The notes beneath the pieces were generated by a model. The model was not told the origin of the DNA and did no database searches. It saw only the letters and a list, made by a program, of their open reading frames with translations. A DNA stretch of 64,000 bases, taken from Lentilitoribacter sp039986595 (GTDB taxonomy: Bacteria > Pseudomonadota > Alphaproteobacteria > Rhizobiales > Rhizobiaceae). The stretch lies in contig JBDWQJ010000004.1 in assembly GCA_039986595.1 (NCBI GenBank), positions 620,001 through 684,000 of the forward strand, given 5' to 3'. The translations under genes were made by a program, and so were the position numbers. This document shows, one piece after another, positions 42,205-51,004 of this stretch. Numbering within the stretch: position 1 is the first letter of the stretch; every line of letters starts with the position of its first letter.

Positions 42205-43329
42205 TTAACGCCATGCTCTTGGCCGAATGAGTTTTCCACTTTCGCGCTGTTCTTCGGTATGGGCAATCCAGCCAATCACGCGCCCAAAACCAAATAGTGT
42301 TTGGCCAGTTTTTGGTCGTAACCCAAGGCTTTTTTCCATTGCTGCTAGAGCAAAATCAATGTTGGGATATAGGTTATATTCCTTTTCAACTTGTTTTATG
42401 ATTTCACTCCAACCATTGGGCATATCAAAATGTTTGAGCAACTCTTTAGCGCGGGGATCCATCTTGGGGTAAATCGGATGACCAAAACCGGGTGGATGTT
42501 TAATTCCCTTGATAAATTCGATCCGATCATCGTCTTTTTTCATCGCCGCGCGCCCGACCCACCAGCGTGTCATGGAAGTCATCGAGCCATGCCGGGTTCC
42601 AGAAAAACTGGCAAGTGCCGCTAAAATACAGGCTTCGGTACTAGCATGCGCGGATGCTGCAACACGCGCTGTGTATGCTGATGGATTAAGTTCATGATCA
42701 GCGCATAAAACCAGACAACGGCGCGCAATATCTGCAAAATTATCATCCTCAGAGAAATAGTTTGCGAGTTGGTTATGAAATGGTTCGTCCGGTAGCGTTT
42801 CGATTTGGCAAATAGCTGCGAGCAGTGATTTGAGGATAAAACCGTTGCGCTCTGCTTCTTCTAGCGGATAATTCGTCGTTAAAATATGTGTGGCTGCCGC
42901 TAACATGCGCACAAAGGCGTTTTTGCCTTCTATAGGCACAAACTTGAATTCAGGGTCAAAATTGAGATCTGTGTTAATCAACAATTTGGCAACATTTTCA
43001 TATGTCGCCTCTTTGGACATCTCAATTGCATCATAGCCTCTGTAATATAGTTTGCCTTCATCGATATGGCTGATTTCTGATTTTAAAACCGGCTCGCCCC
43101 AGCTTTGGGTGGATTTTGCAATGGCCCTGCGTGAACGTCCACGTTTTTTGCTGGCAAGTAGCGTTTCAACATCATGTGCATGATAAAGACTTTTGCGTGC
43201 ATCACCTTGTTGTGCATGGGCTCGCACCTTGCCGCGGCTGACATAAGCATAAAGCGTTTGGCGTGAAATATTGAGTGTTTCACACACGTCATTTGCTGTT
43301 AGCGTAAAGACATCTTGATCTTTTTTCAT
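42205..43329 (-). CDS. Citrate synthase-family protein with N-terminal HTH domain
   Basis: I start at the ATG at 43327-43329 (374 residues). Residues 8-60 make an excisionase/MerR-like HTH (LTANDVCETLNISRQTLYAYVSRGKVRAHA). A basic linker, KKRGRSRRAIAKS, is followed by a citrate synthase domain. Its catalytic residues seem intact: His in GTRHGSM, His in GFGHPIYPKMDPRA and Asp in YPNIDFA. YYRGYDAIE opens the enzyme domain. This could be a (methyl)citrate synthase that also binds DNA, or a regulator using the fold to sense an acyl-CoA. It is divergent from a CoA-transferase gene across a palindrome. Confidence 0.88.
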   Translation of the reverse strand: MKKDQDVFTLTANDVCETLNISRQTLYAYVSRGKVRAHAQQGDARKSLYHAHDVETLLASKKRGRSRRAIAKSTQSWGEPVLKSEISHIDEGKLYYRGYDAIEMSKEATYENVAKLLINTDLNFDPEFKFVPIEGKNAFVRMLAAATHILTTNYPLEEAERNGFILKSLLAAICQIETLPDEPFHNQLANYFSEDDNFADIARRCLVLCADHELNPSAYTARVAASAHASTEACILAALASFSGTRHGSMTSMTRWWVGRAAMKKDDDRIEFIKGIKHPPGFGHPIYPKMDPRAKELLKHFDMPNGWSEIIKQVEKEYNLYPNIDFALAAMEKSLGLRPKTGQTLFGFGRVIGWIAHTEEQRESGKLIRPRAWR

Positions 43330-43348
43330 GTTGATTATGTTGATCAAT

Positions 43349-43365
43349 CTTGACGATCTGTCAAG
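43349..43365. promoter_or_regulatory. Palindrome between HTH-citrate synthase and CoA-transferase genes
   Basis: CTTGAC-GATCT-GTCAAG is a perfect 6-bp-arm inverted repeat, 20 bp upstream of the HTH-citrate synthase start. TTGA recurs at 43331, 43340 and 43350, about one helix turn apart, with TTGATCAA at 43340-43347 a second palindrome. It is a plausible operator for the HTH protein next to it. Confidence 0.55.
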
Positions 43366-43412
43366 TTATCGAAATCCTTTCTTCAACAGTTCAGATTATG
43401 AAAGGTGTTCCA

Positions 43413-44768
43413 ATGGCGCTGCTTAAACCTATTTTAAACGCTCTCAACATGGATGATGATAGATGTCAGGCATCAATGATTCACGTGAAAAACGATCATG
43501 TTGCATCGTCGGATGTGTTTGCGGTGACAGATCTTGCATCGAGTTCAATCGCGGCGGCTGGGTTGGCGCTGGTAAAATATGCCTTTGGTCCACAATATGA
43601 GGGTCAAGTTAGTGTTGATCAGCGTTTAGCTTATCTTTGGTTTGGTAGCTCCTTACGGCCACAAGGTTGGAAATTACTTTCTCCGTGGGATGATTTGGCT
43701 GGCGATTATCAAGCGCAAGATGGTTTTATTCGTCTACACACAAATGCGCCGCATCACCGCAATGTCGTTACCAAAATTTTGGGCAATTTAGATCGTGATC
43801 AGGTGGCAAAAAAGGTAGCGCTTTATCAAGCGGATGAACTCGAAGAGATGATTATTGAAAGTGGCGGTGCAGCGGCAAAAATGATAAATAGTCAAAATTG
43901 GGCAACGCACCCTCAAGGGCACGCTTTATCAGATGAGCCGTTAATTGCCTGGCAGCATTTCAACGATGCGGAGCTTATACATGTCCCGCGCGGATCGCGA
44001 CCTTTGGATGGTCTTAAAGTCCTTGATTTAACCCGTATTATTGCTGGACCTGTTGCAACGCGGTTTTTAGCTCATTATGGCGCAAATGTTCTGCGCATTG
44101 ATCCTAAAGGTTGGGATGAAGGTGAGCATATTTTGGATATGACGCCGGGTAAATCCTGCGCAACACTTGATTTAAAAGACGCGGAAGATCTGGCGCGCCT
44201 AAAGACGCTCATTTCGCAGGCGGATGTTTTCATCCATGGTTATCGCGCCAATGCGCTTGAAAGTCTTGGGCTGGATGCTGCTGTTTTAAGAGAACTCAAC
44301 CCTTCTTTGATTGATATTGCACATAATGCCTATGGCTGGTCGGGTCCTTGGCGCAATAGGCGTGGATTTGATAGTTTGGTGCAGATGAGCTGCGGTATTG
44401 CTGCAAAAGGCATGGATGTTTCTCAAAGCCATAAACCGTACCCTATGAGTGTCCAGGCGCTTGATCATGCAACAGGCTATCTCATTGCAGCGAGCGCGTT
44501 AATTGGCTTATCGCGATTGCGCGATCACGGCAAAGCGTGTTCTGCGCGTTTATCCCTAGCGCGCACGGCTGAGCTTTTGAAAACCACAGAGTATGATCAG
44601 TTTGGTGTCAATTCCATGTCTGAGATGACTGATGATGTTTGCGCGCTGATTGAGAAAACTGCTCTGGGGCCCCTTAAGCGTCTAAAATCGCCGCTTATGA
44701 TTGATGGTTTGAAACCTTCTTGGGCAAAACCTGCAAGCCTCTTGCATCAATCCCGTCCTGAGTTTTAG
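43413..44768 (+). CDS. CaiB/BaiF-type (family III) CoA-transferase
   Basis: A 451-residue protein; the ATG at 43413 has AAAGG at 43401-43405, better than ATG 43398. The family core starts near residue 205 with RPLDGLKVLDLTRIIAGPVATRFLAHYGANVLRID, cited by ends, and continues with LDLKDAEDLARL and the RRGFDSLVQ segment, whose Asp aligns with the catalytic aspartate. The first 200 residues resemble the small domain of the fold placed at the N-terminus. It would transfer CoA between acids; the donor and acceptor are unknown. A degenerate parS-like sequence lies at 43477-43492 in the gene. Confidence 0.87.
   Translation: MALLKPILNALNMDDDRCQASMIHVKNDHVASSDVFAVTDLASSSIAAAGLALVKYAFGPQYEGQVSVDQRLAYLWFGSSLRPQGWKLLSPWDDLAGDYQAQDGFIRLHTNAPHHRNVVTKILGNLDRDQVAKKVALYQADELEEMIIESGGAAAKMINSQNWATHPQGHALSDEPLIAWQHFNDAELIHVPRGSRPLDGLKVLDLTRIIAGPVATRFLAHYGANVLRIDPKGWDEGEHILDMTPGKSCATLDLKDAEDLARLKTLISQADVFIHGYRANALESLGLDAAVLRELNPSLIDIAHNAYGWSGPWRNRRGFDSLVQMSCGIAAKGMDVSQSHKPYPMSVQALDHATGYLIAASALIGLSRLRDHGKACSARLSLARTAELLKTTEYDQFGVNSMSEMTDDVCALIEKTALGPLKRLKSPLMIDGLKPSWAKPASLLHQSRPEF
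43477..43492. promoter_or_regulatory. Degenerate parS-like sequence inside the CoA-transferase gene
   Basis: TGATTCACGTGAAAAA shares 14 of 16 bases with parS, including the CACGTG core; it mismatches at positions 3 and 15. It lies about 41 kb from the putative origin. It may be a weak ParB site or chance. Confidence 0.3.
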
Positions 44769-44805
44769 TTTAAAGTTTGGTGAATGATATGCAGGAGCGA
44801 ATGAC

Positions 44806-45042
44806 ATGGGTTTACAATTAAGTGATGAGCGGAAGTTAGATGTTGCCCGTGCATTAAGAGGTTTTTTCCTCGATGAATTTGATAATGAGTTGAGCGAGTT
44901 TCAAGCAGCCGAAGTTATTGATTTTATGCTTAAACAAATCGGCCCCAGTCAATATAATCAAGCTATTGGGGATGCACGAAATTTCCTAATGGAGAAAATT
45001 GAAGAGCTTGATGTCACGCTTTATGAGCCTGAGATACGCTAG
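44806..45042 (+). CDS. DUF2164 protein
   Basis: A 78-residue protein beginning MGLQLSDERKLDVARALRGF with FLDEFDNELSEFQAAEVIDF following, the DUF2164 pattern (an L-x-x-F-x-x-E-F-x-x-E-L motif and a C-terminal helix around YNQAIGDARNFLMEKI). All-helical and acidic; function unknown. It lies 37 nt after the CoA-transferase gene on the same strand and before the SOS cassette, from which it is separated by its own promoter. Confidence 0.75.
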   Translation: MGLQLSDERKLDVARALRGFFLDEFDNELSEFQAAEVIDFMLKQIGPSQYNQAIGDARNFLMEKIEELDVTLYEPEIR

Positions 45043-45083
45043 GCCTTAGAATCATTGTAAGGAATTTATTCCTCAAAATATGC

Positions 45084-45115
45084 TTGACTCTTTTTTGATC
45101 TTCTGGAATCTATAT
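45084..45115 (+). promoter_or_regulatory. Possible imuA promoter
   Basis: TTGACT (45084-45089) and CTATAT (45110-45115) look like -35 and -10 elements. The 20-bp spacing is longer than ideal. The predicted start site falls in or just after the LexA box at 45118-45132, as expected for a repressed SOS promoter. Confidence 0.4.
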
Positions 45116-45117
45116 TA

Positions 45118-45132
45118 GAACAAATAGTGAAC
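45118..45132. promoter_or_regulatory. LexA (SOS) box upstream of imuA
   Basis: GAAC-AAATAGT-GAAC matches exactly the alphaproteobacterial LexA operator GAAC-N7-GAAC. It is 23 bp before the imuA start and just downstream of the proposed -10 element, so bound LexA would block transcription of imuA-imuB-dnaE2 until DNA damage. Confidence 0.88.
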
Positions 45133-45155
45133 ATAATGGAATAGGTGAACGTGCA

Positions 45156-46166
45156 ATGCGGGAGCATCAAACGCATGAAGACTTGGCGCGTGAAGACTTG
45201 GCGCGCGAGGATTTAAATTGTCTTCGGCATAAGATAGCAAAAATTGAAAAACGGTCGACGGCTCGTTTTGATGACACGTCTTTTGTAAAGTCAGCTGTAA
45301 AGCGTGAGAGCAAGGAGAAAAGCCTTGTTCCGCTTTCTGCACAATATGGAAATAGGAATAAAAATGATGTTCTTGGATTTGATGATCCCGTTTTAGAAAA
45401 AGCGCTTTCTGGTGGGATAAACCTTGCTGCTCTCACAGAATTTAGATCACAAGAAACTCGGCAAACAGGTGCTGCAAGCGCGTTTACTTGGGTTTTAGCG
45501 CAGCAAATGCAAAGCTTTTTAAAACAAAAGCATAACGAAGATTTACCGATTCTTTTTATCAGTGAAACATCATCACGTCTTGAAGGTGGGCATATATATC
45601 CGCCTGGATTAGTCTCATTAGGTATTAATCCTGCAACATGCCTTTTTATACAGCCTCGTTCCCTACATGACGCGCTTTGGGTGGCAGAACTTGCAGCCAA
45701 ACAAAAATCAGTTGCAGCAACGATTTTAGAAGTGCGTGGAAATCCGCAAAACCTTGATATGGCCGGAACGCGGCGTTTGCATTTAAGAGCGCAAAGTTCG
45801 GGACGACCGTTTTTTTTATTGCGGCAAGCAGGGCAAGAAGAAGCAACAGCTGCGCGTCTTCGTTTTGGTGTGCAATCAGCGCCAGCGGCATTACGAACAC
45901 TGCCATCGCAAAAGATGTTTTCCAGCAGTCTTTCACGTCCTGCTTTTCAGATCACGCTAGAGAAAAGCAAAAACCCAGCGCCGCAATCGTTTATTTTGGA
46001 ATGGAATAATGACAGCCACTCTTTTACCACAAGATATCAAGACATCTCTTCCAACCCAGTCGATTTTTCTCAAGAGCAATCGCCGGATATTGGCGGTAGC
46101 GTTTCCCTATCTGGCAACGGACCGGATCAAGCGTCTGAGATGGGGCGTATCCTGGCGTTTGGATAA
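45156..46166 (+). CDS. imuA: SOS mutagenesis protein ImuA
   Basis: RecA-like accessory factor for ImuB/DnaE2 translesion synthesis. The ATG at 45156 has AGGTGA at 45143-45148. The 336-residue protein has the LEKALSGGINLAALTEFRSQ segment, SAFTWVLAQQ, ILFISETSSRLEGG, GLVSLGINPATCLFIQPRS and the GRPFFLLRQAG segment, all recognisable ImuA features. Two oddities stand out: the N-terminus contains a tandem EDLAR-EDLAR repeat, from a 15-bp DNA duplication at 45177-45206, and the 3' end overlaps imuB by 158 nt in another frame. Confidence 0.9.
   Translation: MREHQTHEDLAREDLAREDLNCLRHKIAKIEKRSTARFDDTSFVKSAVKRESKEKSLVPLSAQYGNRNKNDVLGFDDPVLEKALSGGINLAALTEFRSQETRQTGAASAFTWVLAQQMQSFLKQKHNEDLPILFISETSSRLEGGHIYPPGLVSLGINPATCLFIQPRSLHDALWVAELAAKQKSVAATILEVRGNPQNLDMAGTRRLHLRAQSSGRPFFLLRQAGQEEATAARLRFGVQSAPAALRTLPSQKMFSSSLSRPAFQITLEKSKNPAPQSFILEWNNDSHSFTTRYQDISSNPVDFSQEQSPDIGGSVSLSGNGPDQASEMGRILAFG
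45177..45206 (+). repeat. Tandem 15-bp duplication in imuA
   Basis: GAAGACTTGGCGCGT (45177-45191) is followed by GAAGACTTGGCGCGC (45192-45206), with a decayed third unit beginning GAGGATTTA. It encodes EDLAR twice and then EDLN. The near identity of the DNA suggests a recent slippage event. Confidence 0.85.
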
Positions 46167-47682
46167 AACCCAAAGCGCGTTACAAAACCTTCCGCCTATG
46201 GTCTGTGTGGCTAAACAAAAGGGTGCTATGCGATTAGCCTCGCTTGATATTAGTGCTCAATCTCACAGATTGCGCGAGGGGCAAGGGGTTACCGAAGCGC
46301 GCGCGATATGTCCTGATCTTGATATTATCCCCAGTGATGATGCGGCTGATTTGGCATTTTTGAATGCGCTTGCTGATTGGGCGGATCGTTATACGCCGTT
46401 GATTGGCATTGATGCACCTTTTGGCAAGCCGCAAGGGCTGTTTTTGGATATTACAGGTTGCGCGCATTTGTTTGGCGGTGAAGCTGAGATGCTTAAAGAT
46501 ATCATCTCTCGCTTTGACAAAATGGGTATTTATGCAACAGGTTCGATTGCTCCTACACCCGGTTTGGCTTGGGGGTTAGCTCGGCAACATGAACCTTGTG
46601 ATTATGTTAGCGAAAATGTGATTATGAATTGGGACAATTTGGATGCGCGATTTCGCCAGTTTCCAATGGCCGCTTTGCGTTTACCGCTTGATATGTTGTT
46701 AGCGCTTGATCGTGTGGGGCTCAAAAAAGTCAAAGACATAATGTCCGCTCCTCGAAAACCATTAATGCGGCGGTTTGGTCCTTTGCTTTTAAAGCGACTT
46801 GATCAGGCTTTGGGTCGGGAAGAAGAACCTGTTTCCCCGCGTTTGCCTGTCTCTGATTTATCCGTTGAGCGCCGTCTAGCTGAACCAATTGGACGACAAG
46901 AAGATATCGAGACTTGTATTGAGCAACTATCAAATTCGTTGCGCTGTGATTTGGAAAAGCGCGGTCAGGCGGGGCAAGAGTTTATGCTGTTGTTATTTCG
47001 TATGGATGGTGTTGTGCGCCAAATTATGATTGGCCTATCTGCGCCCTCTCGAGATGCAAAGCGTATTAAGGCGCTTTTTTCGCAAAAGCTGGCGGCAATT
47101 TATGATGAGTCTGACGCCGGGACAGGATTTGAAACAATCAGGCTTTGTGTCGTCCAGGCTGTTGTGAAGTCTGATGTTCAAGAATCATTTGTAAACGGCA
47201 GTAATGTTCAGACCAATATGCATCAATTGGCCGATCAGATAACGGCGCGTTTGGGGAAAGATAGCGTTGTAAAGCCTGCTTTTCATCAGAGTTTTATCCC
47301 AGAGCTGGCAGCATCTTTTGTGCCGGTTATTGAACATAAACAGTATGATGAAACAATTTTGCAAAACGATTATTATGAGCGCCCGATTAGATTGTTTTCA
47401 AACCCTGAACCTGTGACCGCAATTGCGGAAGTACCGGAAGGTCCGCCTATTCGATTTAAATGGCGGCGTAGTCAATATCAGGTTGCCCGCGCGGAAGGCC
47501 CAGAACGGATTGCGGCTGAATGGTGGATTGATGGTGAGAGTGCCCAAACGCGCGATTATTATCGCGTTGAAGATAAATCAGGGCGCAGATTTTGGATTTT
47601 CCGTCAGGGTCTTTATGAGCGTGAAACGCATTTATCTGATGGTTTATTACCGAAGTGGTTTATGCATGGATTATTTGCGTGA
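46009..47682 (+). CDS. imuB: ImuB, catalytically inactive Y-family polymerase homologue
   Basis: Scaffold of the mutasome that joins ImuA and DnaE2 to the sliding clamp. The 557-residue protein starts at ATG 46009, the only usable start before the family's conserved RRILAVAFPYLATDRIKR (residues 25-42). In active Y polymerases this region is hhhDxDxFF; here the acidic residues are absent, as is typical of ImuB. The palm/little-finger segments DITGCAHLFGGE, TPGLAWGLARQ and VGLKKVKDIM are clear. Its first 158 nt are shared out of frame with imuA, and its stop overlaps dnaE2 by 4 nt. Confidence 0.92.
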   Translation: MTATLLPQDIKTSLPTQSIFLKSNRRILAVAFPYLATDRIKRLRWGVSWRLDKTQSALQNLPPMVCVAKQKGAMRLASLDISAQSHRLREGQGVTEARAICPDLDIIPSDDAADLAFLNALADWADRYTPLIGIDAPFGKPQGLFLDITGCAHLFGGEAEMLKDIISRFDKMGIYATGSIAPTPGLAWGLARQHEPCDYVSENVIMNWDNLDARFRQFPMAALRLPLDMLLALDRVGLKKVKDIMSAPRKPLMRRFGPLLLKRLDQALGREEEPVSPRLPVSDLSVERRLAEPIGRQEDIETCIEQLSNSLRCDLEKRGQAGQEFMLLLFRMDGVVRQIMIGLSAPSRDAKRIKALFSQKLAAIYDESDAGTGFETIRLCVVQAVVKSDVQESFVNGSNVQTNMHQLADQITARLGKDSVVKPAFHQSFIPELAASFVPVIEHKQYDETILQNDYYERPIRLFSNPEPVTAIAEVPEGPPIRFKWRRSQYQVARAEGPERIAAEWWIDGESAQTRDYYRVEDKSGRRFWIFRQGLYERETHLSDGLLPKWFMHGLFA

Positions 47683-50600
47683 ATACGGCCACCTCACCAT
47701 ATGCCGAACTTGGTGTTGCGAGCAATTTTTCCTTTTTAAAGGGCGCTTCGCATCCTGAAGAATTGATCGTTCGTGCGGGCAAAATTGGGCTAACGCATAT
47801 TGGTCTTGCAGATCAAAATACAGTTGCCGGTGTCGTGCGTGCACATATGGCGGCAAAAGAAGCTGATATCATTTATCATCCTGGGTGCCGTCTTGTTTTT
47901 ACCGATGGTACATCTGATATCTTGGCCTATCCAAAAAATCGTAAAGGTTGGGGGCATTTATGCCGTCTTTTGACAATTGGTAATTTGCGATCTGAAAAAG
48001 GCAATTGTCAGCTATCACGTAATGATTTGGTCAGTTGGTCACCTGATCTATTATTTTGTGTGTTAGCAAAAACAGATGCGCATAATGATCCGGATAAATT
48101 GAGCGAAGAACTTGAGTTCTTAAAAGCGCATATAAATGACAGATTATACCTAGCTCTGACCCCGCATTACGACGGGCATGATAAATATCGTTTTGCCTGT
48201 TTATCAGAGCTGTCTGAAGAGACATCTATCCCATTAATGGCAAGCAATGATGTCTTTATGCACGAGCATGGTCGTCGTCCCTTGCGTGATGTGTTGTCGT
48301 CAATTGAACATCATAAGCCTGTTTATGATATGGGTTTTCTATTGTTTAAAAATGCAGAGCGTTATCTAAAATCAAGTGCAGATATGAACCATGTTTTAAA
48401 GGCATATCCCCAAGCCATTACAAACTCTATAAAGTTTGCGGATCAATTAAGTTTTTCGTTGGATGAATTGAAGTATCAATATCCGGATGAAAAATTTGGA
48501 ACCGGCACACCTCAGGAAACTTTAACTGAACTTGCTTATCAAGGCGCTAAGGATCGTTATCCAGATGGTGTTCCTAAAACGATAATTGATCAAATTGAAC
48601 ATGAATTGGCATTAATAAAGCAGTTAGACTATGCGCCCTATTTTCTAACAGTATGGGATATTGTGCGTTATGCCCGCAGCCAAAATATATTATGCCAGGG
48701 CCGTGGGTCTGCGGCCAATTCCACCGTTTGTTATTGCTTACAAATTACTGATGTAAACCCCAACAAAGTAGACCTTTTATTTGAGCGTTTTATTTCCCCA
48801 GAACGCAATGAACCACCTGATATTGATGTAGATTTTGAGCATGAACGGCGTGAAGAAGTTATCCAATATATTTACCGTAAATATGGTCATGATCATGCAG
48901 GCCTTGCCGCAACGGTTGTCACTTATAGAGCGCGCATGGCAGCGCGCGAAGCGGGCAAAGCTTTTGGTTTGTCTGATGATGCTATTTCTGGATTATCCGG
49001 TCTTGTTTGGGGGTGGTCATCAAAAAGCATCACAGAGCGTGAAGCCAAGGAAGCAGGTCTTGATATTAAGGATATCACAACGCGGCGGGTTCTTGATTAT
49101 GCCTCGCAGTTGATCGGGTTTCCCCGTCATTTATCTCAGCATGTTGGTGGATTTGTCATCACCAGAGATCGGCTTGATGAAGTGGTGCCGTTGATGAATA
49201 CGGCGATGGAAGGTCGCACTATGGTTGAGTGGGATAAGGATGATTTGGAAGCTTTGGGAATATTGAAAATTGATATTCTGGCGCTTGGTATGTTGTCATG
49301 TCTGGCGAAAGCTTTTGATCTTTTGAAAACCAAATATGGTATTTATAAAACGCTTGCGGATCTACAAGATGAAGATCAGATCGTTTACGATATGATCTGC
49401 GCAGCGGATACAGTTGGTGTTTTTCAAATTGAAAGCCGTGCACAGATGACGATGTTACCAAGGTTAAAGCCGCGGGAATTTTATGATCTGGTGATTGAAG
49501 TTGCCATCGTCAGACCAGGTCCTATTCAGGGGGATATGGTGCACCCATATTTGCGCAGGCGACAGGGACTGGAACCTGTATCATTTCCCAAGAAAGAATT
49601 GGAACAGGTCTTAGGGCGCACTTTAGGTGTGCCGCTTTTTCAAGAGCAAGCAATGAAGATTGCGATCGTTGCAGCTGATTTTACCCCCGGGGAAGCAGAT
49701 AAATTACGGCGTGCTATGGCAACGTTCCGCCGGGTTGGAACCATCCATACATTTAAGATGAAGATGATTAAAGGCATGGTCAAAAATGGATATGAGGAGG
49801 CGTTTGCCGAGCGTTGTTTCAAGCAGATCGAAGGCTTTGGTGAATATGGTTTTCCTGAAAGTCACGCCGCATCTTTTGCGCTTTTGGTTTATGCTTCTTG
49901 TTGGTTTAAAGCTTATTATCCTGATATTTTTGGCGCGGCGATTTTAAACTCTCAACCGATGGGTTTTTATGCACCATCGCAGCTTATTCGCGATGCACGT
50001 GAGCATGGGGTGGATGTCCGGCCTATCGATATCAATTATTCGAATTGGAATTGTATTTTAGAAGACGGTTCATTTGAACCTTCGACCATGTCAAAACCTC
50101 GACGTTCGATGGCCCAAACAATCCGAACGGAATATGCGCTGCGCCTTGGATTCAAACAAATTAAAGGTTTGCGCGAAGGTGACATGGATAAAATATCTGA
50201 ATGCCGGGATACGGATGATAATGGTCACTACGATTCTGTGCGTGATCTTTGGTTGCGTACTGGACTTTCGTGTAAAATTTTGGAACGTTTAGCAGAGGCG
50301 GATGCATTTCGGTCTATCGGCCTTGATCGCCGTGAAGCTTTGTGGGCGGTTAAAGCGCTTGATCAAACAACGCTTGATGATGAAGGATTGCTGTTTAAGA
50401 AGGATCACTCACCCATTGAAAAAGAAGCAGAGCTTTCTCTGCCTAGAATGCGGTTAAGCGAACAGGTGATTAATGATTATCGCTATTTAAAACTCTCGCT
50501 GAAAGCCCACCCACTTTCATTTATTCGTCATCGATTGGCGGTTAGAAATGCTGTATTGCATGAAGATTTGCCTCAGGTGAGAAGCGGGCGGAATATTTCA

Positions 50601-51002
50601 GTGTCTGGTCTCGTGCTTGTGCGTCAGCGACCGGGTTCAGCCAAGGGTGTTATATTTCTAACATTGGAGGATGAGACAGGCGTTGCCAATGTGATTGTTT
50701 GGCCGAAGGTTTTTGAACGTTTTCGCAAGCTTATATTAGGCGGCAGGCTTTTACGTGTTCATGGCAAACTACAAAATGAATCTGGTGTGATCCATGTCGT
50801 TGCGCACCGTATTGAAGATCTGACATTTGAAATGGAAAGCCTAGAAACCCAGCATGATGAAAAAGATGAAAAGGACCTTAGTTTTATCAAAGGACAGAAG
50901 GTCAATTTATTGGGCGATAAAAGCACAATGCTTGCACAATCAAACTCATTGCGTGGAAAACGAGCCGGTCAGGTTATGCCAAAGGGTCGAAATTTCCATT
51001 AA
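47679..51002 (+). CDS. dnaE2: Error-prone DNA polymerase DnaE2 (ImuC)
   Basis: C-family polymerase that performs mutagenic translesion synthesis with ImuA and ImuB. I start at the GTG at 47679 (1107 residues), in a GTGA overlap with the imuB stop; the reading from 47655 includes imuB sequence. The PHP domain opens YAELGVASNFSFLKGASHPE. The polymerase core has CQGRGSAANSTVCY, ERNEPPDIDVDFEHERREE (with the metal-binding DIDVDFEHER) and GFVITRDRLDEVVPLM. An OB-fold region (RPGSAKGVIFLTLEDETG) is near the C-terminus. The length and motifs fit DnaE2 rather than DnaE1. Confidence 0.95.
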   Translation: MNTATSPYAELGVASNFSFLKGASHPEELIVRAGKIGLTHIGLADQNTVAGVVRAHMAAKEADIIYHPGCRLVFTDGTSDILAYPKNRKGWGHLCRLLTIGNLRSEKGNCQLSRNDLVSWSPDLLFCVLAKTDAHNDPDKLSEELEFLKAHINDRLYLALTPHYDGHDKYRFACLSELSEETSIPLMASNDVFMHEHGRRPLRDVLSSIEHHKPVYDMGFLLFKNAERYLKSSADMNHVLKAYPQAITNSIKFADQLSFSLDELKYQYPDEKFGTGTPQETLTELAYQGAKDRYPDGVPKTIIDQIEHELALIKQLDYAPYFLTVWDIVRYARSQNILCQGRGSAANSTVCYCLQITDVNPNKVDLLFERFISPERNEPPDIDVDFEHERREEVIQYIYRKYGHDHAGLAATVVTYRARMAAREAGKAFGLSDDAISGLSGLVWGWSSKSITEREAKEAGLDIKDITTRRVLDYASQLIGFPRHLSQHVGGFVITRDRLDEVVPLMNTAMEGRTMVEWDKDDLEALGILKIDILALGMLSCLAKAFDLLKTKYGIYKTLADLQDEDQIVYDMICAADTVGVFQIESRAQMTMLPRLKPREFYDLVIEVAIVRPGPIQGDMVHPYLRRRQGLEPVSFPKKELEQVLGRTLGVPLFQEQAMKIAIVAADFTPGEADKLRRAMATFRRVGTIHTFKMKMIKGMVKNGYEEAFAERCFKQIEGFGEYGFPESHAASFALLVYASCWFKAYYPDIFGAAILNSQPMGFYAPSQLIRDAREHGVDVRPIDINYSNWNCILEDGSFEPSTMSKPRRSMAQTIRTEYALRLGFKQIKGLREGDMDKISECRDTDDNGHYDSVRDLWLRTGLSCKILERLAEADAFRSIGLDRREALWAVKALDQTTLDDEGLLFKKDHSPIEKEAELSLPRMRLSEQVINDYRYLKLSLKAHPLSFIRHRLAVRNAVLHEDLPQVRSGRNISVSGLVLVRQRPGSAKGVIFLTLEDETGVANVIVWPKVFERFRKLILGGRLLRVHGKLQNESGVIHVVAHRIEDLTFEMESLETQHDEKDEKDLSFIKGQKVNLLGDKSTMLAQSNSLRGKRAGQVMPKGRNFH

Positions 51003-51004
51003 AC

